DNA from: Ktedonobacteria bacterium
Lineage (GTDB): Bacteria > Chloroflexota > Ktedonobacteria > Ktedonobacterales > JACDGC01
DNA: 64,000 nt
Direction of reading: 5' to 3'
Assembly (NCBI GenBank): GCA_027459785.1
Contig: DAIDGU010000073.1
Location: forward strand, 30,240 to 94,239
In this document: positions 8,375 through 16,848 of the stretch, in pieces
Layout of the letters: each line of letters opens with the position of its first letter
Numbering within the stretch: position 1 is the stretch's first letter
The notes under the pieces: model-generated
What the model was told of the DNA's origin: nothing
The model's database searches: none
The model's input: only the letters and a program-made list of their open reading frames with translations
Translations under genes and position numbers: made by a program

Positions 8375-8836
8375 ATGGCAGAGACGATCACACGGGCGAC
8401 TAATTTGACCCTGACGGAGCGCCTGGCGGAGAAAATGGGGGCGATCATTCAGGCGACGACGGTGTTCGCGCCGCCAGTGGAACGCGATGGGCGCACAGTC
8501 ATTCCCGTGGCGCGGGCGGCGTGGGGCTTCGGCGCGGGCGGCAGCCATTCGCTGCGCCAGGGGCAGGGGTCCGGTGGCGGCGGGGGTGCGCAGGTCAGCC
8601 CCATCGGCTATATCGAGATCAGCAGCGACGGGGCGCGCTTCCGTCACATCTACGATGCGCGCACCATCCTGGCGCTGAGCCTGGGCGGCGGCGTGCTGGC
8701 GCTGCTGCTGCTGCGCGAGGTGCGCAAGCTCATCTCGCACCGCCAGCAGGATGAAACCGTCGTCGCCACCGTCATCGAGACGACAACCACAGACGTTCCC
8801 CAGGACGCGAACTTTGCGGAGATGCCTGTCAGCTAG
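8375..8836 (+). CDS. GerW/YtfJ family protein with C-terminal membrane segment
   Basis: A 153-residue member of the GerW (YtfJ) family, known in Bacillus from sporulation and germination but widespread in Gram-positive-type bacteria. Family features are GRTVIPVARAAWGFGAGG, a Gly-rich stretch (SGGGGGAQ) and VSPIGYIEISSDGARFRHI. After this comes a hydrophobic segment (ILALSLGGGVLALLLL) and a charged tail, which would anchor the protein in the membrane. AGCGGAGGG lies before ATG 8375. Sporulation cannot be inferred from this gene alone. Confidence 0.85.
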   Translation: MAETITRATNLTLTERLAEKMGAIIQATTVFAPPVERDGRTVIPVARAAWGFGAGGSHSLRQGQGSGGGGGAQVSPIGYIEISSDGARFRHIYDARTILALSLGGGVLALLLLREVRKLISHRQQDETVVATVIETTTTDVPQDANFAEMPVS

Positions 8837-8840
8837 TGAT

Positions 8841-9065
8841 CTAGCGCGGCGTGCAACTCGGATGCGGGGTGGCGTGTATCAGCGAGCAGGCGTGGGGCAG
8901 CGGAGCTGGTTGGGCGCGTGCCGGCACCACCGGCGCGGCCCCGCCCGCCTGCACATGCGCGGCGAACAGTGCCGGCCCCGTGGCGAACAGCGTCAGGCAC
9001 AGCGCCAGCGCCAACAAACCAAGCAGCGTATGTTTGCGCACGGTGGGCAACGTGGGTTGTAGCAT
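8841..9065 (-). CDS. Small exported protein, 74 residues
   Basis: A perfect AAGGAGGT six bases before ATG marks this as a translated gene. Residues 1-40 are a signal peptide: basic start, LLGLLALALCLTLFATGPALF, and a likely cleavage after HVQA. The mature part is only about 35 residues, rich in Pro and Ala with two Cys (HACSL, PSCTP). No family is recognised. It could be a small secreted peptide or cell-wall-associated factor. It ends four bases from the convergent gerW-like gene. Confidence 0.65.
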   Translation of the reverse strand: MLQPTLPTVRKHTLLGLLALALCLTLFATGPALFAAHVQAGGAAPVVPARAQPAPLPHACSLIHATPHPSCTPR

Positions 9066-9219
9066 CCTATGACCTCCTTAACAGGGGACGAACGGCCCTC
9101 TTTATTTCACTATAACACCACCACCAACCCGCTACCGCCAGCCAACCCCCCATCTTGGCTAGCCAGCAGGTATGCGCGGGCGGTGTTCCTGTGGGGAGGC
9201 CGATGGCGATTGGTCGCCA

Positions 9220-10107
9220 TCAATCTTCGATAGCCTGATGCAACGTGGCGACGAAGGCTTCAGCGGCGGGCGAGAGCGGGCGGTCATGGCGGTGGGCCAC
9301 GCCAATCGTGCGCGCTAGCGGCGGATCGCTCACCGGCAGCGCCACCACGCCGGGGCGCGGCGATCCCTCGAAGGCGAGCTGTGGCACCAGGCTCACGCCC
9401 AGGCCCGCCGCCACCATGCGCAGCACCGTTTCCATCTCGCCGCCTTCCAGTGCCACGCGCGGCTCGAAACCGGCGGCGCGGCAGCCCGCGATGGTGGCCG
9501 AGCGCAGGTGGTAGCTGACGCGATAGAGGATGAACGGCTCGTCGGCGGCCAGGCGCAAAGGGACTGGCGGCGTCGCGCGTGCGATGGGCGAATCCGCCGC
9601 GACGGCCAACAACAGCGGTTCGGTGAAAAGTGGCACGGCGTCGATGGTGGGCCGGTCGGTCGGCAGGACGACGATGGCGAGATCGACCGCGCCGCGCTCG
9701 ATCATCGTCACCAGCGCGCCGGTGCCACCCTCGCGCAAGACCACCTCGACCGCTGGCTGTGCGGCGCGATAGCGCGCCAGGGCGCGCGGCAACAGATGCG
9801 TGGCGACGGTCGGCGTCACGCCCACGCTGATGCGCCCCAGCGCCCGCCCGCGCAGCCGGGCGATCTCGCGCTGGGCAGCCTCCACGTCGGCCAAGACGCG
9901 CTCCGCGTGAGGCAACAGGCGCAGCCCCGCTTCCGTCAGGCGCACCTCGCGCCCGCTGCGGTCAAAGAGCGTCACGCCCAGTTCGCCTTCCAGGCGGGCA
10001 ATGGCCTGGCTGACGGCGGGCTGGGCGATGTGTAGCGCCTTCGCCGCCCGCGTGAAGTTCAGCCGCCGCGCCACTTCCAGAAAGATTTCCAGATGCCGCA
10101 GATCCAT
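9220..10107 (-). CDS. LysR family transcriptional regulator
   Basis: A 295-residue regulator of standard LysR size. The winged helix-turn-helix occupies residues 1-60 (HLEIFLEVARRLNFTRAAKALHIAQPAVSQAIARLEGELGVTLFDR), followed by a linker helix and the substrate-binding-like effector domain (LGRISVGVTPTVATHLLP onwards). The effector is unknown. It is transcribed together with the 67-residue gene 15 bases upstream and points away from the succinate dehydrogenase operon, so control of that operon is possible but unsupported. Confidence 0.92.
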   Translation of the reverse strand: MDLRHLEIFLEVARRLNFTRAAKALHIAQPAVSQAIARLEGELGVTLFDRSGREVRLTEAGLRLLPHAERVLADVEAAQREIARLRGRALGRISVGVTPTVATHLLPRALARYRAAQPAVEVVLREGGTGALVTMIERGAVDLAIVVLPTDRPTIDAVPLFTEPLLLAVAADSPIARATPPVPLRLAADEPFILYRVSYHLRSATIAGCRAAGFEPRVALEGGEMETVLRMVAAGLGVSLVPQLAFEGSPRPGVVALPVSDPPLARTIGVAHRHDRPLSPAAEAFVATLHQAIED

Positions 10108-10122
10108 ACATCTATCTTACAT

Positions 10123-10326
10123 TCAAAAAAGGCTTTTTTGCTCAGGGGTGATGCCGGTGGTGGCACGCTTCCACAGATCGCGCAGGTAGTTCATGACTGC
10201 TTCATACTGCGTCGCCGGAATCTCCGCATAGGTGCTTACGCCAAATCGGCGATAGAGCGCGGCGTAAAGATCAACAGCGTCCTCTTCAGGAATAGGTACA
10301 GGCTCTGCAAATGGTGGTTCACTCAT
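10123..10326 (-). CDS. Small protein resembling the phage ORF6C-type regulatory domain
   Basis: The product has 67 residues. The central part, YAALYRRFGVSTYAEIPATQYEAVMNYLRD, has the pattern of the C-terminal domain of phage antirepressor-type proteins (ORF6C-like), here without an N-terminal DNA-binding part. GGAG precedes ATG 10326 by eight bases. The stop lies 15 bases before the LysR start on the same strand, so they are probably cotranscribed. It may be a domesticated phage fragment; the assignment rests on a short motif. Confidence 0.55.
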   Translation of the reverse strand: MSEPPFAEPVPIPEEDAVDLYAALYRRFGVSTYAEIPATQYEAVMNYLRDLWKRATTGITPEQKSLF

Positions 10327-10650
10327 CGCTGTTTCTCCAAAGGGGTCCGTATGATACGGCCCCCTTTTCCTGTAGTCCTGACAAGGAGGGAGCCAATATG
10401 ATCCCCCCATACACAGTAACATGTCTACACAAGTAGAACCTAAATACTGGTGAAAATTCCCTATCTACTAGCCCTAGCGACTCAGACTATCCATAAGCAT
10501 TGCTTATCATAACGTATCTTATCACCTATTGGACGCCGCGCGCCAGGCATGGTACGCTGGGATGTATAGATGGCCTTCGGGCTGTCCAGCCTTTCCCCGC
10601 ACCCATTTCCCCGCACCCATTCATCTCAAACGACGAGGAGACACCCAAGC
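10327..10650. other. Divergent intergenic region upstream of sdhC
   Basis: About 320 bases between the small regulatory gene and sdhC must contain promoters for both directions. It carries a perfect palindrome ATAAGCA-T-TGCTTAT at 10493-10507 in an AT-rich patch, a candidate regulator site for the sdh operon. I could not pick a convincing promoter pair. Confidence 0.5.
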
Positions 10651-11025
10651 ATGTATCGTGGTCAATCCGGCATGTGGGCCTGGTTGCTACACCGCGTCAC
10701 CGGCGTAGCGATCCTGCTGTTCCTGCTCGTGCATATCGTCGATATCACCATCCTGGGCTTCGGGCCGACGGTGTATAACAATGCCCTCAGCGTGTTCGCG
10801 CTGCCCTTCGTGCGCGTGGTCTCGTTGGGGCTAATCGCCGCTGTGCTGTATCACTCCTTCAATGGCGTGCGCATCACGCTGATCGACTTCTGGCCGCAAG
10901 GGACGAAATACCAGCAGATCATGTGGGCGGCGGTATTGGTGCTGACCATCGGCGGCTTCCTGGGCATGGGCTATTATGTCATGCTGCCGGTCTTCCACGG
11001 CTGTCCGGCGCACCAGTGCGGGTAG
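10651..11025 (+). CDS. sdhC: Succinate dehydrogenase cytochrome b556 subunit
   Basis: A 124-residue membrane anchor subunit of complex II that binds heme b and helps form the quinone site. Three hydrophobic helices are visible (HRVTGVAILLFLLVHIVDI; VVSLGLIAAVLYHSFNGVRI; MWAAVLVLTIGGFLGMGYYVM). His68 in LYHSFNGVR is the expected heme ligand, and the WAWLLHRVTG motif is typical. The start at 10651 follows GAGGAG. It is the first gene of sdhC-sdhD-sdhA-sdhB. Confidence 0.93.
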   Translation: MYRGQSGMWAWLLHRVTGVAILLFLLVHIVDITILGFGPTVYNNALSVFALPFVRVVSLGLIAAVLYHSFNGVRITLIDFWPQGTKYQQIMWAAVLVLTIGGFLGMGYYVMLPVFHGCPAHQCG

Positions 11026-11061
11026 CACTACCGGAGGGTGGACATGCTTGTCCCCCAGTGT

Positions 11062-11081
11062 GACAGACAGGAATGTCTATC
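11062..11081. repeat. Dispersed GACAGACA palindrome, single copy
   Basis: The 20-base unit is a one-base variant of the GACAGACA-GGAA-TGTCTGTC palindrome arrayed at 34167-34403. It lies between sdhC and sdhD. Related single copies occur at 15304-15323 and 48196-48213. Confidence 0.75.
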
Positions 11082-11105
11082 CCCCCCATATTGGAGGAGT
11101 TGATC

Positions 11106-11540
11106 ATGGCGACACGCACTTCCGTTTACGCGAAGCCCAATGCCGCTACTAGCAGCGGCTTCGAGGTCTTCTCGTGGTATTTCTTTCGCATCTCCGGCCT
11201 GGTGCTGGTCTTCCTGGCGATCATCCACCTGTTGGTCATGCACGTCAGCAACGATGTGAGCCAGACGAGCTATGATTTCGTGGCGGCGCGCTATGCTAAC
11301 CCATTCTGGCGCGTCTACGACCTGTTGCTGCTGACGTTGGCGCTGTTGCACGGCATGAACGGCCTGCGCGTGATGGTGGATGATTACGTGCGCGGGCGCG
11401 GCTGGCGGTTGGCCTGGCAGTCGTTCCTGGGCCTCGTCACCGTCACCTTCTGGTTGATGGGGACGCTGACCATCGTCGCGTTCCATCCTGGCACCGCGCC
11501 GCTGGGAGCCTTCTTCCACACGCTCTTCCATCTCAAATAA
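11106..11540 (+). CDS. sdhD: Succinate dehydrogenase membrane anchor subunit
   Basis: A 144-residue hydrophobic anchor subunit of complex II. Three helices are visible (YFFRISGLVLVFLAIIHLLVM; VYDLLLLTLALLHGMNGLRVM; FLGLVTVTFWLMGTLTIVAF). His82 in LLHGMNGLR is the likely second heme ligand. GGAGGAG precedes ATG 11106. It lies 80 bases after sdhC, and the gap contains a dispersed palindromic repeat. Confidence 0.92.
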   Translation: MATRTSVYAKPNAATSSGFEVFSWYFFRISGLVLVFLAIIHLLVMHVSNDVSQTSYDFVAARYANPFWRVYDLLLLTLALLHGMNGLRVMVDDYVRGRGWRLAWQSFLGLVTVTFWLMGTLTIVAFHPGTAPLGAFFHTLFHLK

Positions 11541-11554
11541 AGCTGACGAGGTTC

Positions 11555-11693
11555 GAACACGAAGGCCACGAAATTACCACGAAGGACACGAAAAATGAAG
11601 AAAAAGGCTGATGTTTGATTCACAGGGTGATACAGTGAGAACATTTTTCGTCCTTTTCGTGCCTTTCGCGTAGCTTTCGTGGTTTTCGTGTTC
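11555..11693. repeat. CACGAA-type long inverted repeat, copy 2 (inside the sdh operon)
   Basis: GAACACGAAGGCCACGAAA at the left is matched by the TTTCGTGGTTTTCGTGTTC series at the right, each arm carrying four or five CACGAA units. The arms flank about 50 unique bases. It fills almost all of the sdhD-sdhA gap and ends five bases before the sdhA Shine-Dalgarno. Confidence 0.8.
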
Positions 11694-11715
11694 TTCGTAG
11701 GAGGTTGACTACACA

Positions 11716-13449
11716 ATGGCGTACCACAAGTTTGACGTGGTGATCGTTGGGGCGGGTGGCGCGGGGCTGATGGCCGCGATGCAGTTGCCCAACGCCAGCA
11801 TCGCCGTCATCTCGAAGGTCTACCCCACGCGCTCGCACACCGGCGCGGCGCAGGGCGGCGTGGCCGCCGCGCTGGGCAACCAGGAAGAAGACCACTGGCA
11901 GTGGCACATGTATGACACCGTCAAGGGCGGCGACTATCTGGTGGACCAAGATGCCGCCGAGGTGCTGGCGCAAGAGGCCATCGACGCGGTGTATGACCTG
12001 GAACACTGGGGGCTGCCCTTCAACCGCACGGCTGACGGCAAGATCGACCAGCGCCGTTTCGGCGGCCACACGCGCAACTTCGGCGAGGGTCCCGTGCGCC
12101 GTTCGTGCTACGCGGCGGACCGCACCGGCCACATGATCTTGCAGACGATGTATCAGACGGCGATCAAGAATCAGGTGCGGTTTTACAACGAGTTCTTCCT
12201 CACCGATCTGTTGATCAGCGAGGGGCGCTGCAACGGCGTCGTGGCCTATTCGATCCGCGACGGCGAGGTGCATACTTTCCAGGCGAAGGCCGTCATCTTC
12301 GCCACCGGCGGCTATGGGCGCGCGTGGAGCATCACCAGCAACGCGCTGGCCTGCACCGGCGACGGCATGGCGGTGGCCTATCGGCGCGGCGTGCCGTTGG
12401 AAGACATGGAGTTTTACCAGTTCCACCCAACGGGCATCTATCGCGTGGGCGTGCTGCTTTCCGAGGCGGCGCGCGGCGAGGGCGCGTACCTGCTGAACAG
12501 CGAGGGCGAACGCTTCATGCAGCGTTACACCCCTACGCTGGCGGAACTGGCCCCGCGCGACATCGTCTCGCGCTGCATCGTCACGGAAATCCGCGAAGGG
12601 CGCGGCATCGACGGGTCGGATTATGTCTATCTGGACGTGCGCCATCTGGGCGAGGCGAAGATCCGCGAGAAGCTGCCGGATATCACCGATTTCGCGCGCA
12701 CATATCTGCGCATCGAGCCGATCACCGAGCCGGTGCCGATTCAGCCGACAGCGCACTACGCGATGGGCGGCATCCCGACCGATCTGGAAGGCCAGGTGAT
12801 CATCGATGAGAATCGGACGCCGCTGGTGGGCTTTTACGCCGCTGGCGAGGTCGCGTGTGTCTCGGTCCACGGCGCGAACCGCCTGGGAACGAATTCGCTG
12901 GTGGACCTGATCGTCTTTGGTCGCCGCGCCGGCAAACACATCGCCAAACAACTCGCCGCCGGCGAGCTGGACCACGCGCCCCTGCCGGCGGACGCCGAAG
13001 CGCCCACGCGCGAACTGATCGCGCGGCTACGCAGCAACACCGGCGAGACCGAAGGGCCGATCCGCGAGGAGATGCGCGTGGTGATGATGGACCTCTGCGG
13101 CGTGATGCGCACCGCCGCCGGCCTGAAAGACTGCGCGGCGAAGATCGCCGAGTTGCAGGACCGTTATCAGAACGTCCGCGTGACCGACCCATCGGAGACC
13201 TTCAACACAGAACTGATGGAGGTGCTGGAACTGGGCAACCTGCTGGACTGCGCGGAGACGACGGTGGCCGGCGCGCTTGCGCGCGAAGAGAGCCGGGGCG
13301 GCCACTTCCGCGAGGACTTCCCCGACCGCGACGATGTGCATTTCCTCACCCACACGCTGGCTTATCGCGGCGCGGAGGGCGGCGTGCAGGAACTGCGCTA
13401 CAAGCCGGTGGTCATCACCGAGTTCCAGCCCAAAGAGCGCAAATACTAA
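11716..13449 (+). CDS. sdhA: Succinate dehydrogenase flavoprotein subunit
   Basis: A 577-residue catalytic subunit that oxidises succinate to fumarate, passing electrons through covalent FAD to SdhB. Visible features are the FAD-binding [14 protein letters not shown] (residues 8-21), the flavin-attachment His41 in [10 protein letters not shown], the substrate region [10 protein letters not shown], the active-site [10 protein letters not shown], and the [14 protein letters not shown] motif near residue 390. The C-terminal helical domain ends in YKPV...QPKERKY. GTAGGAGGTTG precedes ATG 11716. The length fits bacterial SdhA. Confidence 0.97.
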   Translation: MAYHKFDVVIVGAGGAGLMAAMQLPNASIAVISKVYPTRSHTGAAQGGVAAALGNQEEDHWQWHMYDTVKGGDYLVDQDAAEVLAQEAIDAVYDLEHWGLPFNRTADGKIDQRRFGGHTRNFGEGPVRRSCYAADRTGHMILQTMYQTAIKNQVRFYNEFFLTDLLISEGRCNGVVAYSIRDGEVHTFQAKAVIFATGGYGRAWSITSNALACTGDGMAVAYRRGVPLEDMEFYQFHPTGIYRVGVLLSEAARGEGAYLLNSEGERFMQRYTPTLAELAPRDIVSRCIVTEIREGRGIDGSDYVYLDVRHLGEAKIREKLPDITDFARTYLRIEPITEPVPIQPTAHYAMGGIPTDLEGQVIIDENRTPLVGFYAAGEVACVSVHGANRLGTNSLVDLIVFGRRAGKHIAKQLAAGELDHAPLPADAEAPTRELIARLRSNTGETEGPIREEMRVVMMDLCGVMRTAAGLKDCAAKIAELQDRYQNVRVTDPSETFNTELMEVLELGNLLDCAETTVAGALAREESRGGHFREDFPDRDDVHFLTHTLAYRGAEGGVQELRYKPVVITEFQPKERKY

Positions 13450-13457
13450 ATGGGGGG

Positions 13458-13610
13458 ATCGAACACGAAAGCCACGAAATCGCCACGAAAATACACGAAA
13501 AGGGTAAAGATATGTGCTATCAGCGTTGGATAAGTACCACGCCGGGCGATAGCTTCCTTTCAAATTTTTTCGTGTCCTTCGTGGATCTTTCGTGATCTTC
13601 GTGTTCGATC
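13458..13610. repeat. CACGAA-type long inverted repeat, copy 3 (inside the sdh operon)
   Basis: GATCGAACACGAA at the left end is the exact reverse complement of TTCGTGTTCGATC at the right end. Both arms hold repeated CACGAA units around a unique centre of about 80 bases. It occupies the sdhA-sdhB gap and ends 12 bases before the sdhB ribosome site. Confidence 0.8.
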
Positions 13611-13638
13611 TCGTCTGAGTTTGAAGGAGTGATCGATT

Positions 13639-14403
13639 ATGGCGACGGCAACACGCGCCACCGGGGCCGACCGCGCCACGCAGACCGTGACGCTCACCGT
13701 GCGCGTCAAGCGCACCCAGCCCGACCAGGGCATCAGCGGCAAGTGGCAGGAATATACCGTGGAAGCGCATCCGCTGGATCGCTTCCTGGATGTGCTGAAC
13801 CGCATCAAGTGGGAGCAGGATGGCACGCTGACCTTCCGCCGCTCCTGCGCGCACGGCGTCTGCGGATCGGATGCGATGCGCATCAACGGCCACAACCGTC
13901 TGGCCTGCAAGATCCTGGTGGCGGATTTGGGGACGAAGATCAGCGCCGAGCCGATGTTGGGCTTTCCCGTCATCCGCGATCTGGTGGTGGATATGGATCC
14001 GTTCTTCTCGAAGTATGAGAAGATCAAGCCCTACCTGATCAATGACCAGCCGCCGCCGGCGACGGAACGGCTGCAATCGGCGGCCCAGCGCGAACGTTAT
14101 GACCAGGGGACGAAGTGCATCCTTTGCGGTGCCTGCACGGGATCGTGTCCGTCCGTCTGGGCGAACCGCGAGTGGGTCGGGCCGGCCAGCATCGTCAACG
14201 CCCACCGCTTCATCTTCGACAGCCGCGACACCGGCGCGGGCGAACGCTTGCAGATTCTCAGCGACCGCAACGGCGTGTGGCGCTGCCGCACGATCTTTAA
14301 CTGTGCCGAGGTCTGCCCGCGCGGCATCCCCGTGACGGAGCTGATCGAGGAGGTCAAGCGCGCCATCGTCTACGGCGGGCCAGACGTGCCGGAGGGGGAG
14401 TAG
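13639..14403 (+). CDS. sdhB: Succinate dehydrogenase iron-sulfur subunit
   Basis: A 254-residue electron-transfer subunit linking the flavin to quinone. The N-terminal ferredoxin domain binds [2Fe-2S] through C70, C75 and C90, with Asp at position 78 (CGSDAM), as in many SdhB proteins. The C-terminal domain has the [4Fe-4S] motif CILCGACTGSCP and the second motif CRTIFNCAEVCPRGI for [3Fe-4S]. GAAGGAG precedes ATG 13639. It is the last gene of the operon. Confidence 0.96.
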   Translation: MATATRATGADRATQTVTLTVRVKRTQPDQGISGKWQEYTVEAHPLDRFLDVLNRIKWEQDGTLTFRRSCAHGVCGSDAMRINGHNRLACKILVADLGTKISAEPMLGFPVIRDLVVDMDPFFSKYEKIKPYLINDQPPPATERLQSAAQRERYDQGTKCILCGACTGSCPSVWANREWVGPASIVNAHRFIFDSRDTGAGERLQILSDRNGVWRCRTIFNCAEVCPRGIPVTELIEEVKRAIVYGGPDVPEGE

Positions 14404-14444
14404 ACGGCCCCACCCCCTCGCTGCACGGCGACCCCATCCCCTAA

Positions 14445-14474
14445 CCTCCTCCCCATCTGCGGATGGAGAGGGGG
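14445..14474 (+). terminator. Hairpin downstream of sdhB
   Basis: CCATC-TGCG-GATGG forms a stem that can extend through flanking CCTCC and AGGGG. No T-run follows, so this is a possible transcript end rather than a proven intrinsic terminator. Confidence 0.35.
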
Positions 14475-14539
14475 GAATCAAGGGGATAATGTGCTGGGCG
14501 ACATCGGCCAACAGGGCGCGGCGAAATGAGAATATACTA

Positions 14540-15131
14540 CATAACGTGAGTTCGGGATAGGGTCAAAGCGACCAGGAGGTGTTGTGGTCAATCGGAAGCG
14601 CGGGTTTGTCAGGTTTGAGGCAGTAGGCGATCAAGGCACAGAGGACGTTGACCACAAAGTTAGTAGGACTGCGATGGCGGGAATGCTCAATCTGGCTGAT
14701 GTTTTTGAGTTGATCGTTGATCGACTCAATTAACGCGCGCTTACGCAAGAGGAGCGTATCGGTCCAGTCCATCAAGGCATTCGCCATGTTTTTGCGCACC
14801 TTGGTGATCAGGTGGATGCCCTGCTGTTCCCAAAGTTGCACAAACAGGGGGTGCGACAGATACCCTTTATCGCCGAACAGCTTGCCAAGGAGACGACGAG
14901 CTAAGGAAGGAACAGGCGTGCGATCATCACCATTGCCGGGGGTGAGGGTGTAGGCCAGCACTTCCCCTTGGTCATTGACGACCAGATGCAGCTTGCAGCC
15001 GTAGAACCAGCCTACCGATGTTTTGCCACGTGCCGCGTAGCCGGCAAACACCTTGTGCCGGGGAATGCGGGGATTTTTGCAGACTACCACAGGTGTGGAA
15101 TCGACGAAGCTGACGCCGGTGCAGGTTCCTA
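14540..15131 (-). mobile_element. IS982-family insertion sequence remnant
   Basis: The element keeps about two thirds of its transposase gene and its right-hand flank (CCGAACTCACG-type sequence just beyond the stop). The transposase-proximal end is missing and runs directly into a beta-propeller gene fragment. The 14540 boundary is approximate because no second terminal repeat remains for comparison. Confidence 0.65.
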
Positions 15132-15150
15132 TCACTGCACCTGAAGGCAA
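14563..15150 (-). pseudogene. IS982 family transposase, N-terminally truncated
   Basis: This 195-codon frame matches the catalytic part of IS982 DDE transposases: FVDSTPVVVC (first Asp), HKVFAGYAARGKTSVGWFYGCKLH, LFGDKGYLS (second Asp), LLLRKRALIESINDQLKN (Glu) and QIEHSRHRSP. All three catalytic residues are present. About 95 residues of the usual N-terminus are absent, and the first seven codons of the frame come from foreign sequence. It is unlikely to be active. Confidence 0.8.
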
Positions 15151-15335
15151 TCGACGCCAGCGACGGTGCGCTGATCTGGTCCTGCGCGTACTTCAATCAT
15201 GCGATCACGCCGTTGTTCGCCACGGACGGGATGGTGATCGGCGTAGGTGGCACGCAGATCTTCGCATTGCGCGCGACGGTGGGTAAACACACTATCCCTG
15301 CAAGACAGACATTCCTGTTTGTCCGGCCCCGCTGA
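15132..15335 (+). pseudogene. C-terminal remnant of a PQQ-type beta-propeller protein
   Basis: The plus-strand frame beginning at the IS982 junction reads LKAIDASDGALIWS, then ITPLFATDGMVIGVGGTQIFALRAT. This is the blade pattern of PQQ-like (outer-membrane BamB-type or extracellular) repeat proteins. It has no start codon of its own and terminates at TGA 15333 inside a dispersed palindrome. It is best read as the tail of a gene whose front was lost when the IS inserted or recombined. Confidence 0.55.
15304..15323. repeat. Dispersed GACAGACA palindrome, single copy
   Basis: GACAGACATTCCTGTTTGTC has the same arms and TTCC/GGAA centre as the arrayed palindrome at 34167-34403. It forms the last codons of the beta-propeller remnant. 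Confidence 0.7.
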
Positions 15336-15420
15336 CCATCTGCAACGGGTATCATCCACTAGAGCAGTTTGGCGCGGTCCTTGCGCTTGAGCTTGCACCG
15401 ACGGAAATCATTGCGCAGGG

Positions 15421-16632
15421 ATGTGGACGATGCGTTGCAGATATGGGGTGACTTTGGGTGTAATTGCCGTTAGCCTCTTGGGGATGACGGGATGCGCGCG
15501 GTTACGCGCCTTGGCTGGCGCGGCTCCCACCGCTACGCCGCCGACCTGGCAGATCGGCATCATCGGCGCGGCTTATGGGCCAGGCGGCCTGGAAGGCAGC
15601 TACAGTGGCAATGGCGCACAACTTGCCATCGACGGGATCAACGCTGCTGGCGGCATCGCCTGGCAGGGCCAGCACTACCGCCTCGCGCCGGCCTTCAGCG
15701 GCGCGGCAGCCCCAGCCGACCGCGTGCGCGACCTCGTCTTCCGCGCGCCCCCCGTGGTGGCGCTGCTTGGGCCGGATGACAGCGATGCCGCCCTGGCCGT
15801 GCTGCCGCTCGTCACCACCGCGCACGTTCCCCTGCTGACGCTCGCCATCGCGCCCGCCCTCACCGCGCCCACTGGCGAGCCAAATGCCGCGCCGCCGATG
15901 ATCTTTCGCGTGCGTCCGCCCTTGATCGCCTGGGCGCAAGCCGCTGTTGACGCCGTCACGCCCGCGAGCGGCCCCCTCGTGCTGGCGACCATCACGGATA
16001 CGTATGGGCAAAGCGGCACTGCCGCGCTCAGCAGCGCCCTCGCCGCCGCGCATATCACCCCCGCCGCGCAGGTCGCGCTGGCCCCTGGCCTGGTGGATGC
16101 CACGCAACCCGTCGCGCAAGCCCTGGCCGCGCACCCCGCCACCATCATCTGCTGGTCTACGGAAGCGGAGGCGGCTACCTTCGTGCGCGGGCTGCGGGCG
16201 GCGGGCTGGCAGGGACAGTTCATCCTGGGCCAGCTCGACGCTGACTACACCGCACTGGCCGGCACGGCGGGGGACGGCACGGTCGGCCCGTTGGTCTGGT
16301 ATCCCGCCCTGGCGACGCCGGCCAGCCAAACCTTCGTCGCCGCCTATACCCGACGCTTCGGCATGCTGCCGGATGAACATGCCGCCGCGATGTATGACGC
16401 TGTGCAGATCCTCGCCACCGCGCTGGCCGCCATGGGACCGGATCATCTCGCTTTGGCGCGCTATTTGGCGGGACTCCACGGCTTCGCCGGCGTCACCGGC
16501 ACCTACGACGCTGCCCAGGCGAGCGCGCAATTCGGCACAGTCGGCGACCTCACCACCACACTGCATCTGCTGCGCATCCAGGGTGGTAGCCTCACCCCCG
16601 CCGCTCCTGCTCCGCCAGGTGGCGACCGCTAG
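15421..16632 (+). CDS. Branched-chain amino-acid-type ABC substrate-binding lipoprotein
   Basis: A 403-residue member of the Leu/Ile/Val-binding (periplasmic binding protein type 1) family. A signal peptide (VTLGVIAVSLLGMTGC) with lipobox Cys anchors it outside the membrane. The mature domain starts IGIIGAAYGPGG and shows the family's GAQLAIDGINAAGGI motif, LLGPDDSDAALAVLPLV, and later PDEHAAAMYDAVQILATAL. No permease genes are adjacent. Ligand specificity cannot be inferred. The ribosome site before ATG 15421 is weak; ATG 15430 is an alternative. Confidence 0.87.
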   Translation: MWTMRCRYGVTLGVIAVSLLGMTGCARLRALAGAAPTATPPTWQIGIIGAAYGPGGLEGSYSGNGAQLAIDGINAAGGIAWQGQHYRLAPAFSGAAAPADRVRDLVFRAPPVVALLGPDDSDAALAVLPLVTTAHVPLLTLAIAPALTAPTGEPNAAPPMIFRVRPPLIAWAQAAVDAVTPASGPLVLATITDTYGQSGTAALSSALAAAHITPAAQVALAPGLVDATQPVAQALAAHPATIICWSTEAEAATFVRGLRAAGWQGQFILGQLDADYTALAGTAGDGTVGPLVWYPALATPASQTFVAAYTRRFGMLPDEHAAAMYDAVQILATALAAMGPDHLALARYLAGLHGFAGVTGTYDAAQASAQFGTVGDLTTTLHLLRIQGGSLTPAAPAPPGGDR

Positions 16633-16848
16633 ACAACCCAGATCTGTTCGCCGTACCTTGTATGCAATTAAGGCAGGCATTGCTGCCCGCCCCACTTCAT
16701 GTTTTCAACTGTTGAGTACCTTTGCTGGCCGTGGCACACGCATCATGCGGGCGGGTGCAACTACGCCGCAAGGCGACAGCACCCACGCAGGCCACCGATG
16801 TGAACCTTCTTGTGCCGAGGTCAGAAAAAGGTCGGCAGGTTTATTCGC

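Noticed and set aside
11620..12975. Long minus-strand frame of 451 codons opposite sdhA
   Set aside because: GC-rich third codon positions create long antisense frames. SdhA on the plus strand has all family motifs, so this is a shadow.
13027..14511. Long minus-strand frame of 494 codons opposite sdhA end and sdhB
   Set aside because: Shadow of two well-supported genes; the sequence is low in recognisable motifs and has no ribosome site.
15502..16695. Minus-strand frame opposite the amino-acid-binding lipoprotein
   Set aside because: No motif or ribosome site; Arg/Gly-rich composition typical of antisense frames in GC-rich DNA.
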